A stretch of DNA of 64,000 nt, taken from contig JAEYWK010000160.1 of assembly GCA_023431345.1 (NCBI GenBank), positions 1-64,000 of the forward strand, written 5' to 3'. The position numbers and the translations under genes are program-made. Numbering within the stretch: the stretch's first letter is position 1; each line of letters starts with the position of its first letter. Source of the stretch: Pseudomonadota bacterium (GTDB lineage Bacteria > Myxococcota_A > Polyangia > Polyangiales > Polyangiaceae). Shown in pieces: positions 1 to 8,618 of this stretch. The notes under the pieces are model-generated. The model saw only the letters and a program-made list of their open reading frames with translations. It made no database searches and was not told where the DNA came from.

Positions 1-10
1 CTCTGTTCAT
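1..10 (-). CDS. Possible start of a gene running off the window edge (partial)
   Basis: On the minus strand an ATG at 10-8 follows a GGAG-type ribosome binding site about eight bases upstream. Only Met-Asn-Arg is visible before the window ends. The same three residues open the small lipoprotein gene just upstream (start at 258), so this could be a related lipoprotein. No function can be given. Inference only. Confidence 0.25.
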
Positions 11-81
11 GGGGCTTCTCCGGCGTTGGTTGTGTTGCAACTCCTCCGACGGAGGGACCCCTCTACAAATTCACGCCGCGG

Positions 82-258
82 CTACGATCGCGGCGCCAGC
101 CTCAGCTCCGAGCGTGATCCCGACCCCGCCCAACCGGCTTCACCACCTGCGCCCGCCTGGTCGCCAGCGCCTGGCCCGTCATCAGCATCCTCACTGCATG
201 CCGCCGAGAGCCCGAGCGCCGTCAGCGACGCAATCCCGAGATAGCCGAGTCTGTTCAT
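82..258 (-). CDS. Small putative lipoprotein, possibly frameshifted near its end
   Basis: The frame starts at an ATG at 258 and encodes 58 residues. A hydrophobic signal segment ends in a lipobox-like LSAAC at about residue 20, followed by an acidic Gly/Ala-rich linker (GAGDQAGAGGEAG) of the kind seen after lipoprotein cysteines in Polyangia. The last 14 residues (GSRSELRLAPRS) turn basic and look unlike the linker. In the neighbouring frame the same bases read as a Gly/Ala/Val-rich stretch ending about ten bases later, so a single-base frameshift near 110-120 is possible. It lies 115 bases downstream of the VWA-type lipoprotein on the same strand. Function unknown; the protein may be only an exported tether. 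Confidence 0.45.
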   Translation of the reverse strand: MNRLGYLGIASLTALGLSAACSEDADDGPGAGDQAGAGGEAGWAGSGSRSELRLAPRS

Positions 259-373
259 CGTGACCGCACTCTGACGCCCCCCACGTGTCGAGCGAGTCAC
301 GACGACGTGTCCGTCGCTGGCGCCCGAGCGCCTGCTTTCGCGCAAGGCGGATCGGCGTCGGCAACGCGGAGCC

Positions 374-2659
374 CTACGGGTAGGCGCACGAAATCCACGC
401 GGTGGAGCCGGGCCTGGGTGCGTCGCCCACGAAGCGGATCGCGCGACGCTGGTCGGCTCTGCAGCTTCTCACGAGGTCGGGATTGCCGACCTGCGTCTCG
501 TCGGCCATCGCGTTCACGTAGCAGAAGCCGGGACGCAAGGGCCCTGCCGGGTCGCCCTGACAAGCAGCCAGCTCGACGCCGGTGAGCTGAGGAACCTCAC
601 ACAGACAGATGGACTCGCAATCGACACCTGTGTCGTCTCCGCAGATGGCCTGCTCCTTCATCTCGCGCCGAGTCGCGGACGCCAGATCGGTCGTCAACTC
701 ACCAAGTCCCAAGCCGAAGCAACCGCAGCCCTGGTCCGCAGCGAGAGCTTCGATCACGGTGCACGACACGCGACCGTCCGCCGCTAGCGGGAGCTCCCTC
801 GGGAGGCACTGGTCCTTGAACACCCCGCGCACGGCCTCGACGAGCGCGTCGATAGCGGGCCCGTAACCGTGGTCAGGCCTACCCTCGTCGATCACCTTTG
901 GGCAGACTGAGGCGACGATCGCGTTGGCACCGAGCTGCTTGAGCACGGCTAGGTGCCGCAAGCCCGGGTACGCCTTGGCGAAGTACTGCGTGTCCCCGGC
1001 TGGTCCACCACCCGGCGGCTGGCAGAGTGGACGATTGAGCGACGTGTCTTCCGGATAGCAGTCGCAGCCGCGTCCGCCTTCCGGGTCGCAGACTCGTGGC
1101 TCAGCGAGGGGAAAGATGCACGCATACTGCAAGTCACGGCCCGTATTCAGTTGCTCATGGCCGTTGATCGGATTGGCGCGAGGATTGGTGCTCGAGGAGG
1201 GTACCAGCTGGTCATTCGTAATCGGATTGCCGCCCATGCGCTCGCTCGGCGTCTCGAGCATCAACGGGTCGAGGGGCGGAGCCGGTGGGTCGTCTTCAGG
1301 GCGCCCCAGCACGACGTCCCAGCGAGCCGAAGCCTCGAGCTCGAGCGCCGTCAGGTAACGCAACCCAGAACCGCTGAAGCTCTCTTCATCCGCTAGGTCT
1401 TGCCAAGGCACGCCGACGATGCCGGCCAGGAGCACGAGGCTGGGGTCACGCGCAGCGCGGCCGCTCTCGGCTCGAAAAAGCGGGTTGGGTACGACCTCTC
1501 CCGAGCGCAGCGTGACGACCGGCGACTTCAGCGCATCCACGTAACGGCTGGTAGGATACAGCAGGTCGAGCCCGAATCTGCGTTTCTGGTCCCAGCATCG
1601 CAGGTTCATGTCGTCCTCGCTCGGGTCGTTCGTCGTGCCCTTCTGGCACTCCGGATCGCTGTCCACGGCCGGGCAGCCTTCGACTGCAGTCGCGTCGCCG
1701 CAGGATTGGCAGCATCGATCGTTGGGGTTGGAGCGACATACGCTGGTGCTTCGGAAGGTCGGGGTCGCCGCCGTCGCCACTGCGTAGCCGTAGCCGTCGT
1801 CGACGATGGAGCAGTCGTTCTCGTCGGTTAGCATCACGATCGCGACCACCGAATCTGGTCGCAGGAACTGCGCGCGCTGATCCAAAATGGTTTGATCGAT
1901 TCCCAGCGGCGTCGACTTGCCGCTGCTCACGACGATGTTCCGCGGCGGCTCGGGATCGATCAAGAAGCGGTACCAGGCCTCGAGCGTGCTCTCAAAGCCG
2001 CAGCCGTGCTCGCCAGCCGCGCGAATCATTTGTCCGAACTTGTCGCTAAAGATGGCAGCGTCACCGTCACCGGGCGGCGCCTTGAACCGCATCGGATCCC
2101 AAGCCAGAAACCCCGTACCGTTCCAAGTTTCGTCGATGCCGCGAAGCGCGCCCAGCAGATGCGCGTGATCGTCGTCATCGGGCTCGACGCAAGCGTCTCG
2201 CGGATCGCTGGCGCCATGCGAGCCCAGGCTGGAGGTGATGACTCCGACGTGCAGATCTCGAACTGGATGAAGCTCCGGCTCTCCGCTCGCGCACTGACCT
2301 ATCCCGTCCGTCATCTCACCCGTGGGAAGACCGTCGCGCTCTTGAGCTGGCGAACAGTCATCACCGACCGTGCAAGGCCGTAGACAGCGCGGCGTGACGA
2401 GCCGCTGCACCAAGTACGGCATCGCGTCTGCGAGCAGCTCTTGTTTGTCGACCATGGACAGGGAGTTATCGACGACGAGTAGCAGATCGATCTTATCGAC
2501 GGCGACTTGTCGAATCCGCGCGACGCCCGCCCCTTCGCCACCTGCCCCAGCTGCGGAGCTCTCATCATCAGGTGGCGATTCACCAGACGACGGTTTACCG
2601 GAACAGGCTGCCACCATCAGTGCAACTCCCAAAGCACAACACTCCCAAACTCGACGCAT
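374..2659 (-). CDS. Secreted lipoprotein with VWA/MIDAS-like domain
   Basis: The predicted product is a 761-residue surface lipoprotein. The ATG at 2659 was chosen over the longer frame because it starts directly at a signal peptide (MRRVWECCALGVALMVAAC) with the lipobox cysteine at residue 19. A Ser/Gly/acidic linker follows. Residues 58-68 read DLLLVVDNSLS, a DxSxS metal-ion-dependent adhesion site (D64, S66, S68) as in von Willebrand factor A domains. A later VAIVMLTDENDCS strand also fits a VWA sheet. Many cysteine pairs in the C-terminal half suggest disulfide-stabilised extracellular segments. Such proteins are common in myxobacteria, but ligand and role are unknown. It is divergent from the Sel1-type lipoprotein gene at 2807. 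Confidence 0.75.
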   Translation of the reverse strand: MRRVWECCALGVALMVAACSGKPSSGESPPDDESSAAGAGGEGAGVARIRQVAVDKIDLLLVVDNSLSMVDKQELLADAMPYLVQRLVTPRCLRPCTVGDDCSPAQERDGLPTGEMTDGIGQCASGEPELHPVRDLHVGVITSSLGSHGASDPRDACVEPDDDDHAHLLGALRGIDETWNGTGFLAWDPMRFKAPPGDGDAAIFSDKFGQMIRAAGEHGCGFESTLEAWYRFLIDPEPPRNIVVSSGKSTPLGIDQTILDQRAQFLRPDSVVAIVMLTDENDCSIVDDGYGYAVATAATPTFRSTSVCRSNPNDRCCQSCGDATAVEGCPAVDSDPECQKGTTNDPSEDDMNLRCWDQKRRFGLDLLYPTSRYVDALKSPVVTLRSGEVVPNPLFRAESGRAARDPSLVLLAGIVGVPWQDLADEESFSGSGLRYLTALELEASARWDVVLGRPEDDPPAPPLDPLMLETPSERMGGNPITNDQLVPSSSTNPRANPINGHEQLNTGRDLQYACIFPLAEPRVCDPEGGRGCDCYPEDTSLNRPLCQPPGGGPAGDTQYFAKAYPGLRHLAVLKQLGANAIVASVCPKVIDEGRPDHGYGPAIDALVEAVRGVFKDQCLPRELPLAADGRVSCTVIEALAADQGCGCFGLGLGELTTDLASATRREMKEQAICGDDTGVDCESICLCEVPQLTGVELAACQGDPAGPLRPGFCYVNAMADETQVGNPDLVRSCRADQRRAIRFVGDAPRPGSTAWISCAYP

Positions 2660-2806
2660 GCGCAGACCGTAACAGGTTCGATGACCGTCGCGCATCACGG
2701 CGCGCGCCGAACGCTCTACTCCTTTAGGGGTATTGCTGACCGGAGCCGGCGGTGATGCAAACGGGCGGGAGAGCGAATGGTCGAACATCGGCACTACGGA
2801 CCGTAC

Positions 2807-4204
2807 ATGCGCGCATCGCTCAAGGGCGCCCTGAGTTTGCTGACTGTATCTTTGATTGCGTGCGCGCGCGCGGAGCCGGTGAGCAGAACGCAGCTCGACG
2901 TGCTGAGCTCACGCAGCGAGATGTCGCTGCCGGCGCCGGCGGGCGTCGCACTCGAGCTGACCGAGCTAGGCAGTAGGGACGGGATCGTCGCCGGTCGCGT
3001 CCACCAAATCTTCAACTGCCAGACAAACATTCACGAGGACGTTCGCCGCACCGATCACCGCGGCAGCCGAGTCGAAGGCGGCTGGGTCCAGGTCGGGCTC
3101 GCGGGGGCCGCGTTGGCTCCGGGCGCGTATCTACTCGCGCGGGCGCCCAGCTATTCCGACGCCGAGGTGGAGGGGAAGGCTTCTTCGCGCGAGAACGCCT
3201 ATCTGTGGGGCGCTGGCCTCACCCTCGCGGGCGCCGCCCTTTTGGGGCACGTCGGGTACCTGTGGCTCACCTCCGGTGAGCGGCAATCCAGCTCCGTGGA
3301 GAAGCGAGAGCGAGCCCAGCCCGCGGTCGAATGCCAGCGATCGCCCGCGGCGGGGGTCGACGTGGCGCTCGTCGGCACGACGGAGATGGCGTCAATCAAG
3401 ACCGACGCTGCGGGAAACTTTCGCATCGACCTCGACGAGTTGGCGGATGCGCCTCCGCTCGCGCCCGCAGCTCCAGAATGGACGCTGAGGGTCGGTCAAG
3501 AGCGACGCGCTTTCCGCCCGCACGATTGGTGGCCTCACCATCTCGCGACCCAGCGTGAGAAGTTGCGCAAGCGGCTCGCAGAGGACCAACGCGCATGCGA
3601 CAGCGGCGCCGCCGCTAGCTGCACGCTCTTGGGCCTCGTCCACCTACACGGCTACGAGGAGCTGGGCGTCGAGAAGGACGTGCGCAAGGCGGAAGCTCTC
3701 CTCGAGAAAGGGTGCCGTGGCGGTAGTGGCGAGGGCTGCTTCGAGCTCGGGCTCATCTACTTCAACCACCCGCCGACCAACCCGGCGGAGGCTGTCAAGG
3801 CGTTCGCGAGGGCCTGCGAGAAGAAGCACCCGGGCGGGTGCAACAACCTCGGAGTCATGCACGAGCACGGCGAGGGCGGGCTGCGCGCGAACCTAGAAGC
3901 CGCCCAGCGCTTTTACACGCGCGGCTGCGAAGCGAACGATGAGCAGGCTTGTGAGAATCTCGCCCGAGCTCGGCGTGGTCAGGCTCAGCGCGCCGAGCGG
4001 CTGGCGCGGGAGGCCGAAGCGGCGCAGTTTCGGCAGTCACTGGGCGTCGGCAGTGAGAGCCATTGTGGTCTCGTGGTGGCAATCAATGGGCCCATCGCCA
4101 AGGTTCAGGCCATGGTCGGCGAGGTTTGGCTCAAGGTGGAGCAGCTCTACCCGGCGGGGGCCAGGAGCTGCCGCTTCTTCAACAATGTCTACGTCGACCC
4201 GTAA
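2807..4204 (+). CDS. Sel1-repeat lipoprotein
   Basis: The start at 2807 gives a 465-residue protein opening with a lipoprotein signal (MRASLKGALSLLTVSLIAC, cysteine 19); an in-frame ATG at 2777 would put ten residues before it. The N-terminal half has two hydrophobic stretches (roughly residues 100-116 and 130-155) and then a short beta-rich segment like a carboxypeptidase-regulatory or peg domain. Residues from about 260 to 400 carry three or four Sel1-like alpha/alpha repeats with paired cysteines (CTLLGLVHLHG, CFELGLIYF, CNNLGVMHEHG, CENLARARRG). Sel1 repeats usually mediate protein-protein contacts. The cysteine-rich form fits an oxidising extracytoplasmic location. The partner is unknown. 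It converges on the RND pump gene with only 24 bases between stops. Confidence 0.75.
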   Translation: MRASLKGALSLLTVSLIACARAEPVSRTQLDVLSSRSEMSLPAPAGVALELTELGSRDGIVAGRVHQIFNCQTNIHEDVRRTDHRGSRVEGGWVQVGLAGAALAPGAYLLARAPSYSDAEVEGKASSRENAYLWGAGLTLAGAALLGHVGYLWLTSGERQSSSVEKRERAQPAVECQRSPAAGVDVALVGTTEMASIKTDAAGNFRIDLDELADAPPLAPAAPEWTLRVGQERRAFRPHDWWPHHLATQREKLRKRLAEDQRACDSGAAASCTLLGLVHLHGYEELGVEKDVRKAEALLEKGCRGGSGEGCFELGLIYFNHPPTNPAEAVKAFARACEKKHPGGCNNLGVMHEHGEGGLRANLEAAQRFYTRGCEANDEQACENLARARRGQAQRAERLAREAEAAQFRQSLGVGSESHCGLVVAINGPIAKVQAMVGEVWLKVEQLYPAGARSCRFFNNVYVDP

Positions 4205-4228
4205 TCGGCTGCTACGGGACGCGGCGCC

Positions 4229-7200
4229 TCAAGGAAGTAGAGGGGCGGCGGGGCGGGACTTGCGGCGGCGGAGCCAGGCGGCGGCGTCGTCGAAGAGGGA
4301 GTAGATGACGGGCGTTGCTAGCAGCGTGAGCAGGAGGGAGAGGACTTGGCCGCCGACGATGACGCCGGCGATGCCGCGGTTGAGGCCGGAGCCGACGCCG
4401 CGGGAAAAGATCAGCGGCAGCATGCCGGCCACGAACGCGATCGTGGTCATCAAGATGGGGCGCAAGCGGTCCCGGTTGGCCTCGAGGATGGCGTCGGCGC
4501 GTGACCTGCCCGAGGCGCGCAGGTGCAGCGTGTGGTCGATCTGAAGGATGGAGTTCTTCTTCACGACGCCGAACAGCACGAGCAGGCCCAGGGCGGAGAA
4601 CATCGTCAGCTGCTGACCGAACAGCAGCAGCGAGAGCAACGCGAACGGCACGGTGAGCGGGAGGCAGACGAGGATGGTAATCGGGTGCAGCCACGACTCG
4701 AACTGCGCCGCCAGGATCAGGTACATGAACACGAAGGAGGCGGCGAACGCGGCGATGAAGGCCTGCGCGGTCTTGGCGCTCTCGCGAGAGTTACCGGCGG
4801 GCCTGGCGACGTAGCCCGGCGGCATGTTCTCGTCGGCGACGATCTTCTGTAGCGCCGCCGAGACCGTGCTCTCACCGACGCCCGGCGACACGTTGGTGGA
4901 GATCGTGACCACGCGCCGCCGATTGACGCGCTCGATCTTCGAAGGGCCCGCGCCGATCTTCACGTCGACCACGGAGCCGAGCTGGACCGCGCCCACGGTT
5001 CGCGAAGGCACGGTCATCAAGAAGCCGCGTTCGTCGACGCGGTATTCGCGCAGGGCGCGCGCGCGAATGTCGTAGTCTTCTCCGCCTTCGGAGAACGTCG
5101 ACACCTTGAGGCCGCCGACCAGGAGCTGCAGCGTCGACGCGACATCGATGGGCTCGACGCCCAACGCCGACGCGCGGGCGCGATCGATCGTCAGGCGGGC
5201 CTCGGGCTTGCCGACCACGAGGCTGGTGTCCGCGTCCACCGCGCCCGGCACAGCCTTCAGCTGCTTGACGATGCGTTCGGAGAAGGTCGCGAGCTTGCCC
5301 AGATCGGGCCCACTCAGCGTGTATTGAATGGCGCCCGCGGCCGGTCCGAAATCGGAGACGGGCCCGGCGCTGACCTTCAGCTCTTGGGGTTGACGAGCGA
5401 GCACCTCTTTGCGCGCGCGCTCCATCAACTGCGCCTGCGACGCCGCGCGCTCTTGGGGATCGACCAGCTTGACGTAGATGCTGGCCAGGTTCGGGGTCGC
5501 GTCGGCCGAATCACCGATGCTCATCAGGGTGTGGGAAACGCCCGGCATGGCGCGGATCTCGCGCGCGACGCGGTCGGCGATAACGCGGGTGGCTTCGATG
5601 GAAGTACCTTCCGGAGCGCGCACCGAGACATTGAAGTGAGCGTCGTCGTTCTCGGGCATGAAGCTGGCCGGTACCGCTTTACCGAGGGGCACGAGCGCGG
5701 CGAGCGCGACCAGACACGCCAAGACGACGACCCAGCGCTGCCCCATCACGACTCGCAGCAGCCTCATGTAGACGCGCTCGAGGGGAACGTAGAAGACATC
5801 TACCAGACGCTCGAGGAGAGGCTTCTTCCCGTGCTCGGTCGCCACGTGCGGCTCGAGCCACCGTGCCGAGAGCATCGGCGTGAGGGTGAAGCTCACGAGC
5901 AACGACACGGCGATGGCGGCCGCCATCGTCAGGCCGAAGCTCTTGAGGAACCGCCCGACGATGCCGCTCATGAAGCCCACCGGCACGAACACCGCCAGCA
6001 GCGACAGCGTCGTCGCCAGCACGGCGAGGCCGATCTCTCGCGTGGCCTCCACCGCTGCCTGGCGAGGCGGCATGCCCTTCTCGACGATGAAGCGGTGGAT
6101 GTTCTCGAGCACGACGATGGCGTCGTCGATGACGATGCCGACCGCCAGCGCGAGCGCCAGCAGCGTCATCATGTTGAGCGTGAAGCCCAGCACGTACATG
6201 ATGGCGAAGGAGCCGACGATGGAGATCGGGATGGCGACGGCCGAAATGACCGTACTGCGCGCGCTACCCAAGAAGAGGAGCACGACCACCGCCGCCAAGA
6301 GCGCGCCGAGCACCAAATGCTCCTCCACCGCGTGCACGCTGGTGCGAATGGTCTGCGAGTTGTCGCGGACGATTTCGAGCCGCGCGCCGTCCGGCAGCGC
6401 GCGCTGCACCTCGGCCAAGCGCTCTTTGACGGCGTCCACGACGGTGACCGTGTTCGCGCCCGACTGCTTGCGGATGGAAAGCACGACCGCGCGCCGGCCG
6501 TCGTAGCTGGCGTAGGAGCTCTCGTCTTCCGCGCCGTCCTCGATGGTGGCGACGTCCTCCAGCCGGGTCGGGTGGTCGTTCGACTCGCGCAGGATGATGC
6601 CGCGGAGCTGGTCGAGGGTCGTCACCTTGCCCTCGATGCGCAGGGTGAGCTGGTTCGGGCCGCGCTGCACGATCCCGCCGGGCAGGCTGAAGTTCTGCGT
6701 GACGACCGCCTGCTGAACGCGAGCCGCCGTCAGGTCGTGCGACTGCAGCTTCACTGGGTCGATCCAGATTTTGATTTCGCGCTTCGTCCCGCCGACGATG
6801 CTGACTTGGCCCACGCCGCTGATGCTCTCGATCTGTCGGCGCACCTCCTTGTCCGCTAGCTCCGTGAGGCTGCGAATCGAGCCCGGGCCGTGGAGCGTGG
6901 CGTACAGGATCGGGGCCGCGTCCGGGTCGAAGCGGCTGACGACCGGCGCGTCGATGTCGTCGGGCAAGGTCGGCAGGGCGTTGCTGACCTTGTCGCGCAC
7001 CTCTTGCGCCGCCACGTCGCCGCTCTTCTCGAGGACGAAGCTGATGATGACCTGCGAGACGCCCTCCGTCGAAACCGAGCGCAGCTCGTCGATGCCGCTG
7101 ATGGTGTTGACCGCTGCCTCTATCTTGTCGGTGATTTCACTCTCGACCTCTTCCGGCGCCGCGCCGGGCAGCGTCGTCGTCACCACGATCGCGGGCACGT

Positions 7201-7324
7201 CGACGTTCGGGTACTTATCGAGGCCGAGCGCGCCGTACGACGCACCACCGACCACGATGATGAGCAGCATGAGCACCCACGTGAAGACGGGGCGCCCGAC
7301 GCAAATTTGGGCTAGCCACTGCAT
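4229..7324 (-). CDS. RND efflux pump, HAE1/AcrB-MdtB type inner-membrane transporter
   Basis: The product is 1031 residues, the usual size for a proton-driven hydrophobe/amphiphile efflux transporter of the inner membrane. It shows the RND duplication: an N-terminal helix (WVLMLLIIVVGG), a large periplasmic loop, a bundle of helices, then a second loop and bundle. The proton-relay aspartates sit in GIVIDDAIVVLENIH at D400/D401, equivalent to AcrB D407/D408, and a matching lysine lies in GVVKKNSILQIDH of the second half. The adaptor gene lies directly upstream with 7 bases between, so the two form an operon. The outer-membrane channel is not adjacent; a TolC-like gene lies 37 kb away. Substrate cannot be told from sequence. 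Confidence 0.93.
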   Translation of the reverse strand: MQWLAQICVGRPVFTWVLMLLIIVVGGASYGALGLDKYPNVDVPAIVVTTTLPGAAPEEVESEITDKIEAAVNTISGIDELRSVSTEGVSQVIISFVLEKSGDVAAQEVRDKVSNALPTLPDDIDAPVVSRFDPDAAPILYATLHGPGSIRSLTELADKEVRRQIESISGVGQVSIVGGTKREIKIWIDPVKLQSHDLTAARVQQAVVTQNFSLPGGIVQRGPNQLTLRIEGKVTTLDQLRGIILRESNDHPTRLEDVATIEDGAEDESSYASYDGRRAVVLSIRKQSGANTVTVVDAVKERLAEVQRALPDGARLEIVRDNSQTIRTSVHAVEEHLVLGALLAAVVVLLFLGSARSTVISAVAIPISIVGSFAIMYVLGFTLNMMTLLALALAVGIVIDDAIVVLENIHRFIVEKGMPPRQAAVEATREIGLAVLATTLSLLAVFVPVGFMSGIVGRFLKSFGLTMAAAIAVSLLVSFTLTPMLSARWLEPHVATEHGKKPLLERLVDVFYVPLERVYMRLLRVVMGQRWVVVLACLVALAALVPLGKAVPASFMPENDDAHFNVSVRAPEGTSIEATRVIADRVAREIRAMPGVSHTLMSIGDSADATPNLASIYVKLVDPQERAASQAQLMERARKEVLARQPQELKVSAGPVSDFGPAAGAIQYTLSGPDLGKLATFSERIVKQLKAVPGAVDADTSLVVGKPEARLTIDRARASALGVEPIDVASTLQLLVGGLKVSTFSEGGEDYDIRARALREYRVDERGFLMTVPSRTVGAVQLGSVVDVKIGAGPSKIERVNRRRVVTISTNVSPGVGESTVSAALQKIVADENMPPGYVARPAGNSRESAKTAQAFIAAFAASFVFMYLILAAQFESWLHPITILVCLPLTVPFALLSLLLFGQQLTMFSALGLLVLFGVVKKNSILQIDHTLHLRASGRSRADAILEANRDRLRPILMTTIAFVAGMLPLIFSRGVGSGLNRGIAGVIVGGQVLSLLLTLLATPVIYSLFDDAAAWLRRRKSRPAAPLLP

Positions 7325-7331
7325 GCGCGCC

Positions 7332-8510
7332 TCATTGCACCGCAGCGCCGTCGGCCATCTCCGCCGAGGGGTTGACGACCACCGTCTCCCCCGCCGCCGC
7401 TCCCTCTTCGAGCACGAAGGCGTCGCCGGCCTCGACCCCCAGCTTCACGATGCGTAGCTCCAGCCGCCGGTCTTTGACGACGTAGAGGCTCTGCTCCTGA
7501 CCGGTGGTGAAGAGGGCCGCCCGCGGCACTACCGGCGCGACTCGCTCGCCGGCGTGCAGCCGGACCTCGACGAACATGCCGGGCAAGAGCGCTCCGTCCG
7601 CGTTCGGCACCGTCGCTTCGACGATCACGTCGCGCGTCGTGGGCCGCACCTCCCCGCTCAAGTATTTGACGTGGCCCGAGAAGCTGCGCCCCGGGAGCGC
7701 GGCCGCGACGAAGGTGACGAGCGCACCCTCTTTGACGTCGCCGATGCGGCGCTCGGGGACGGTGAGCTTCAGCCGCAGGGGATGACTGACGATCAGCGTG
7801 ACCACTTTGGAAGAGGGCTGGACGTAGTCGCCGACGCTGACGTGCCGCTCGGTCACCACGCCGGAAAACGGCGCGCGAATGCTGCCGTCGCCCACGGCGA
7901 TCGACGCGCTCGACGCGCGTGCCTGCGTGACCGCAACGGCTGCCAGTTGCTGCGTGCAATTGGCCGCCTGCCGCGCGTGCTCTTGCTGCGTGATGGCGCC
8001 GCGCGCGACGAGCGCGTCGTAGCGCTCGCACTCGGCGCGCGCCGCGTCCAGCTGGGTCTTCGCGCTCGCGACGCTGGCCCGTGCCTCCGCGGCGCTGGCC
8101 GCCGCCGAGCGGATGTCGAGCTGCGCCAGCAGCGCGCCTTGTTCGACCATTTGACCGCGCTCCACGGAGGTCTTCACGACGCGGCCGCTCGCGTTCGCAG
8201 TGAGCTCGCTGCGAAGCTCCGCCGTCAGCGTGCCGGTGAGGGGGACGATCTTGGGCACCTTGCGCTCGGCGATCGGCGCCGTCTCGGCCTTCACGGGCTT
8301 CCTGGCGGCCTGCGGCTGCTGCTCGCCGGAGTCAGCCGCGCGGCACGCACCGAGCAACAACACGGTGGCCAAGCCGACGCGAGCCGCCCAATTCCTGGAC
8401 GGCTCGAGCACTACCGCCAGGTCGAGCGGCGCTCGACGCTGGGTCACCTGCTCCGACGAACGACGAGTGGACGCGCCGCCAGAATCCGCCTGATTAGCTG
8501 AAAGATCCAT
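7332..8510 (-). CDS. RND efflux periplasmic adaptor (membrane fusion protein), HlyD/AcrA family
   Basis: This 392-residue adaptor should bridge the RND pump to an outer-membrane channel. The ATG at 8510 was preferred over an upstream TTG at 8555 because it has an AGGGG ribosome site 6 bases away. A hydrophobic segment ends in LLLGAC at about residue 45, so it may be a lipoprotein, though that lipobox is far from the start. Then come the first half of a lipoyl domain (VPLTGTLTAELRSELTANASG), an alanine-rich helical hairpin (about residues 110-170), the second lipoyl half (IRAPFSGVV) and beta-barrel domains. The predicted promoter overlaps a perfect inverted repeat at 8520-8535, suggesting repression, but no regulator gene is adjacent. 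Confidence 0.9.
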   Translation of the reverse strand: MDLSANQADSGGASTRRSSEQVTQRRAPLDLAVVLEPSRNWAARVGLATVLLLGACRAADSGEQQPQAARKPVKAETAPIAERKVPKIVPLTGTLTAELRSELTANASGRVVKTSVERGQMVEQGALLAQLDIRSAAASAAEARASVASAKTQLDAARAECERYDALVARGAITQQEHARQAANCTQQLAAVAVTQARASSASIAVGDGSIRAPFSGVVTERHVSVGDYVQPSSKVVTLIVSHPLRLKLTVPERRIGDVKEGALVTFVAAALPGRSFSGHVKYLSGEVRPTTRDVIVEATVPNADGALLPGMFVEVRLHAGERVAPVVPRAALFTTGQEQSLYVVKDRRLELRIVKLGVEAGDAFVLEEGAAAGETVVVNPSAEMADGAAVQ

Positions 8511-8519
8511 TTCGGCCCC

Positions 8520-8535
8520 TGACTCATTAGAGTCA
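8520..8535. promoter_or_regulatory. Perfect 6-4-6 inverted repeat, candidate operator
   Basis: TGACTC-ATTA-GAGTCA lies between the adaptor's start codon and its predicted -35 box, and overlaps the predicted -10 (8526-8531, minus strand). This is where a dimeric TetR- or MarR-type repressor would act. The repeat is seen directly; the regulatory role is inferred. Confidence 0.5.
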
Positions 8536-8555
8536 CGAGTCGAATGTCCCGCCAA
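8526..8555 (-). promoter_or_regulatory. Candidate sigma-70-type promoter of the efflux operon
   Basis: On the minus strand TTGGCG (8555-8550) is followed after 18 bases by TCTAAT (8531-8526), one mismatch from TATAAT although that mismatch is at a conserved position. Transcription would start about 10 bases before the ATG at 8510, so the leader is very short. Prediction only. Confidence 0.4.
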
Positions 8556-8564
8556 CGGGGATAT

Positions 8565-8592
8565 TTGCGTCAGCTCGTCCGCTCCTTACTGT
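8565..8592 (+). promoter_or_regulatory. Candidate promoter of the SDR gene
   Basis: TTGCGT (8565-8570), a 16-base spacer and TACTGT (8587-8592) precede the SDR start at 8619. They are arranged back to back with the efflux promoter. Both boxes are imperfect, so this is weak evidence. Confidence 0.3.
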
Positions 8593-8618
8593 TCTCCTGG
8601 AACTATAGGCGGGGAACG

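Noticed and set aside
5324..6859. 511-residue open frame antisense to the RND pump
   Set aside because: Composition is His/Asp/Arg/Gln-rich and motif-free, a typical shadow of a GC-rich gene in the other strand.
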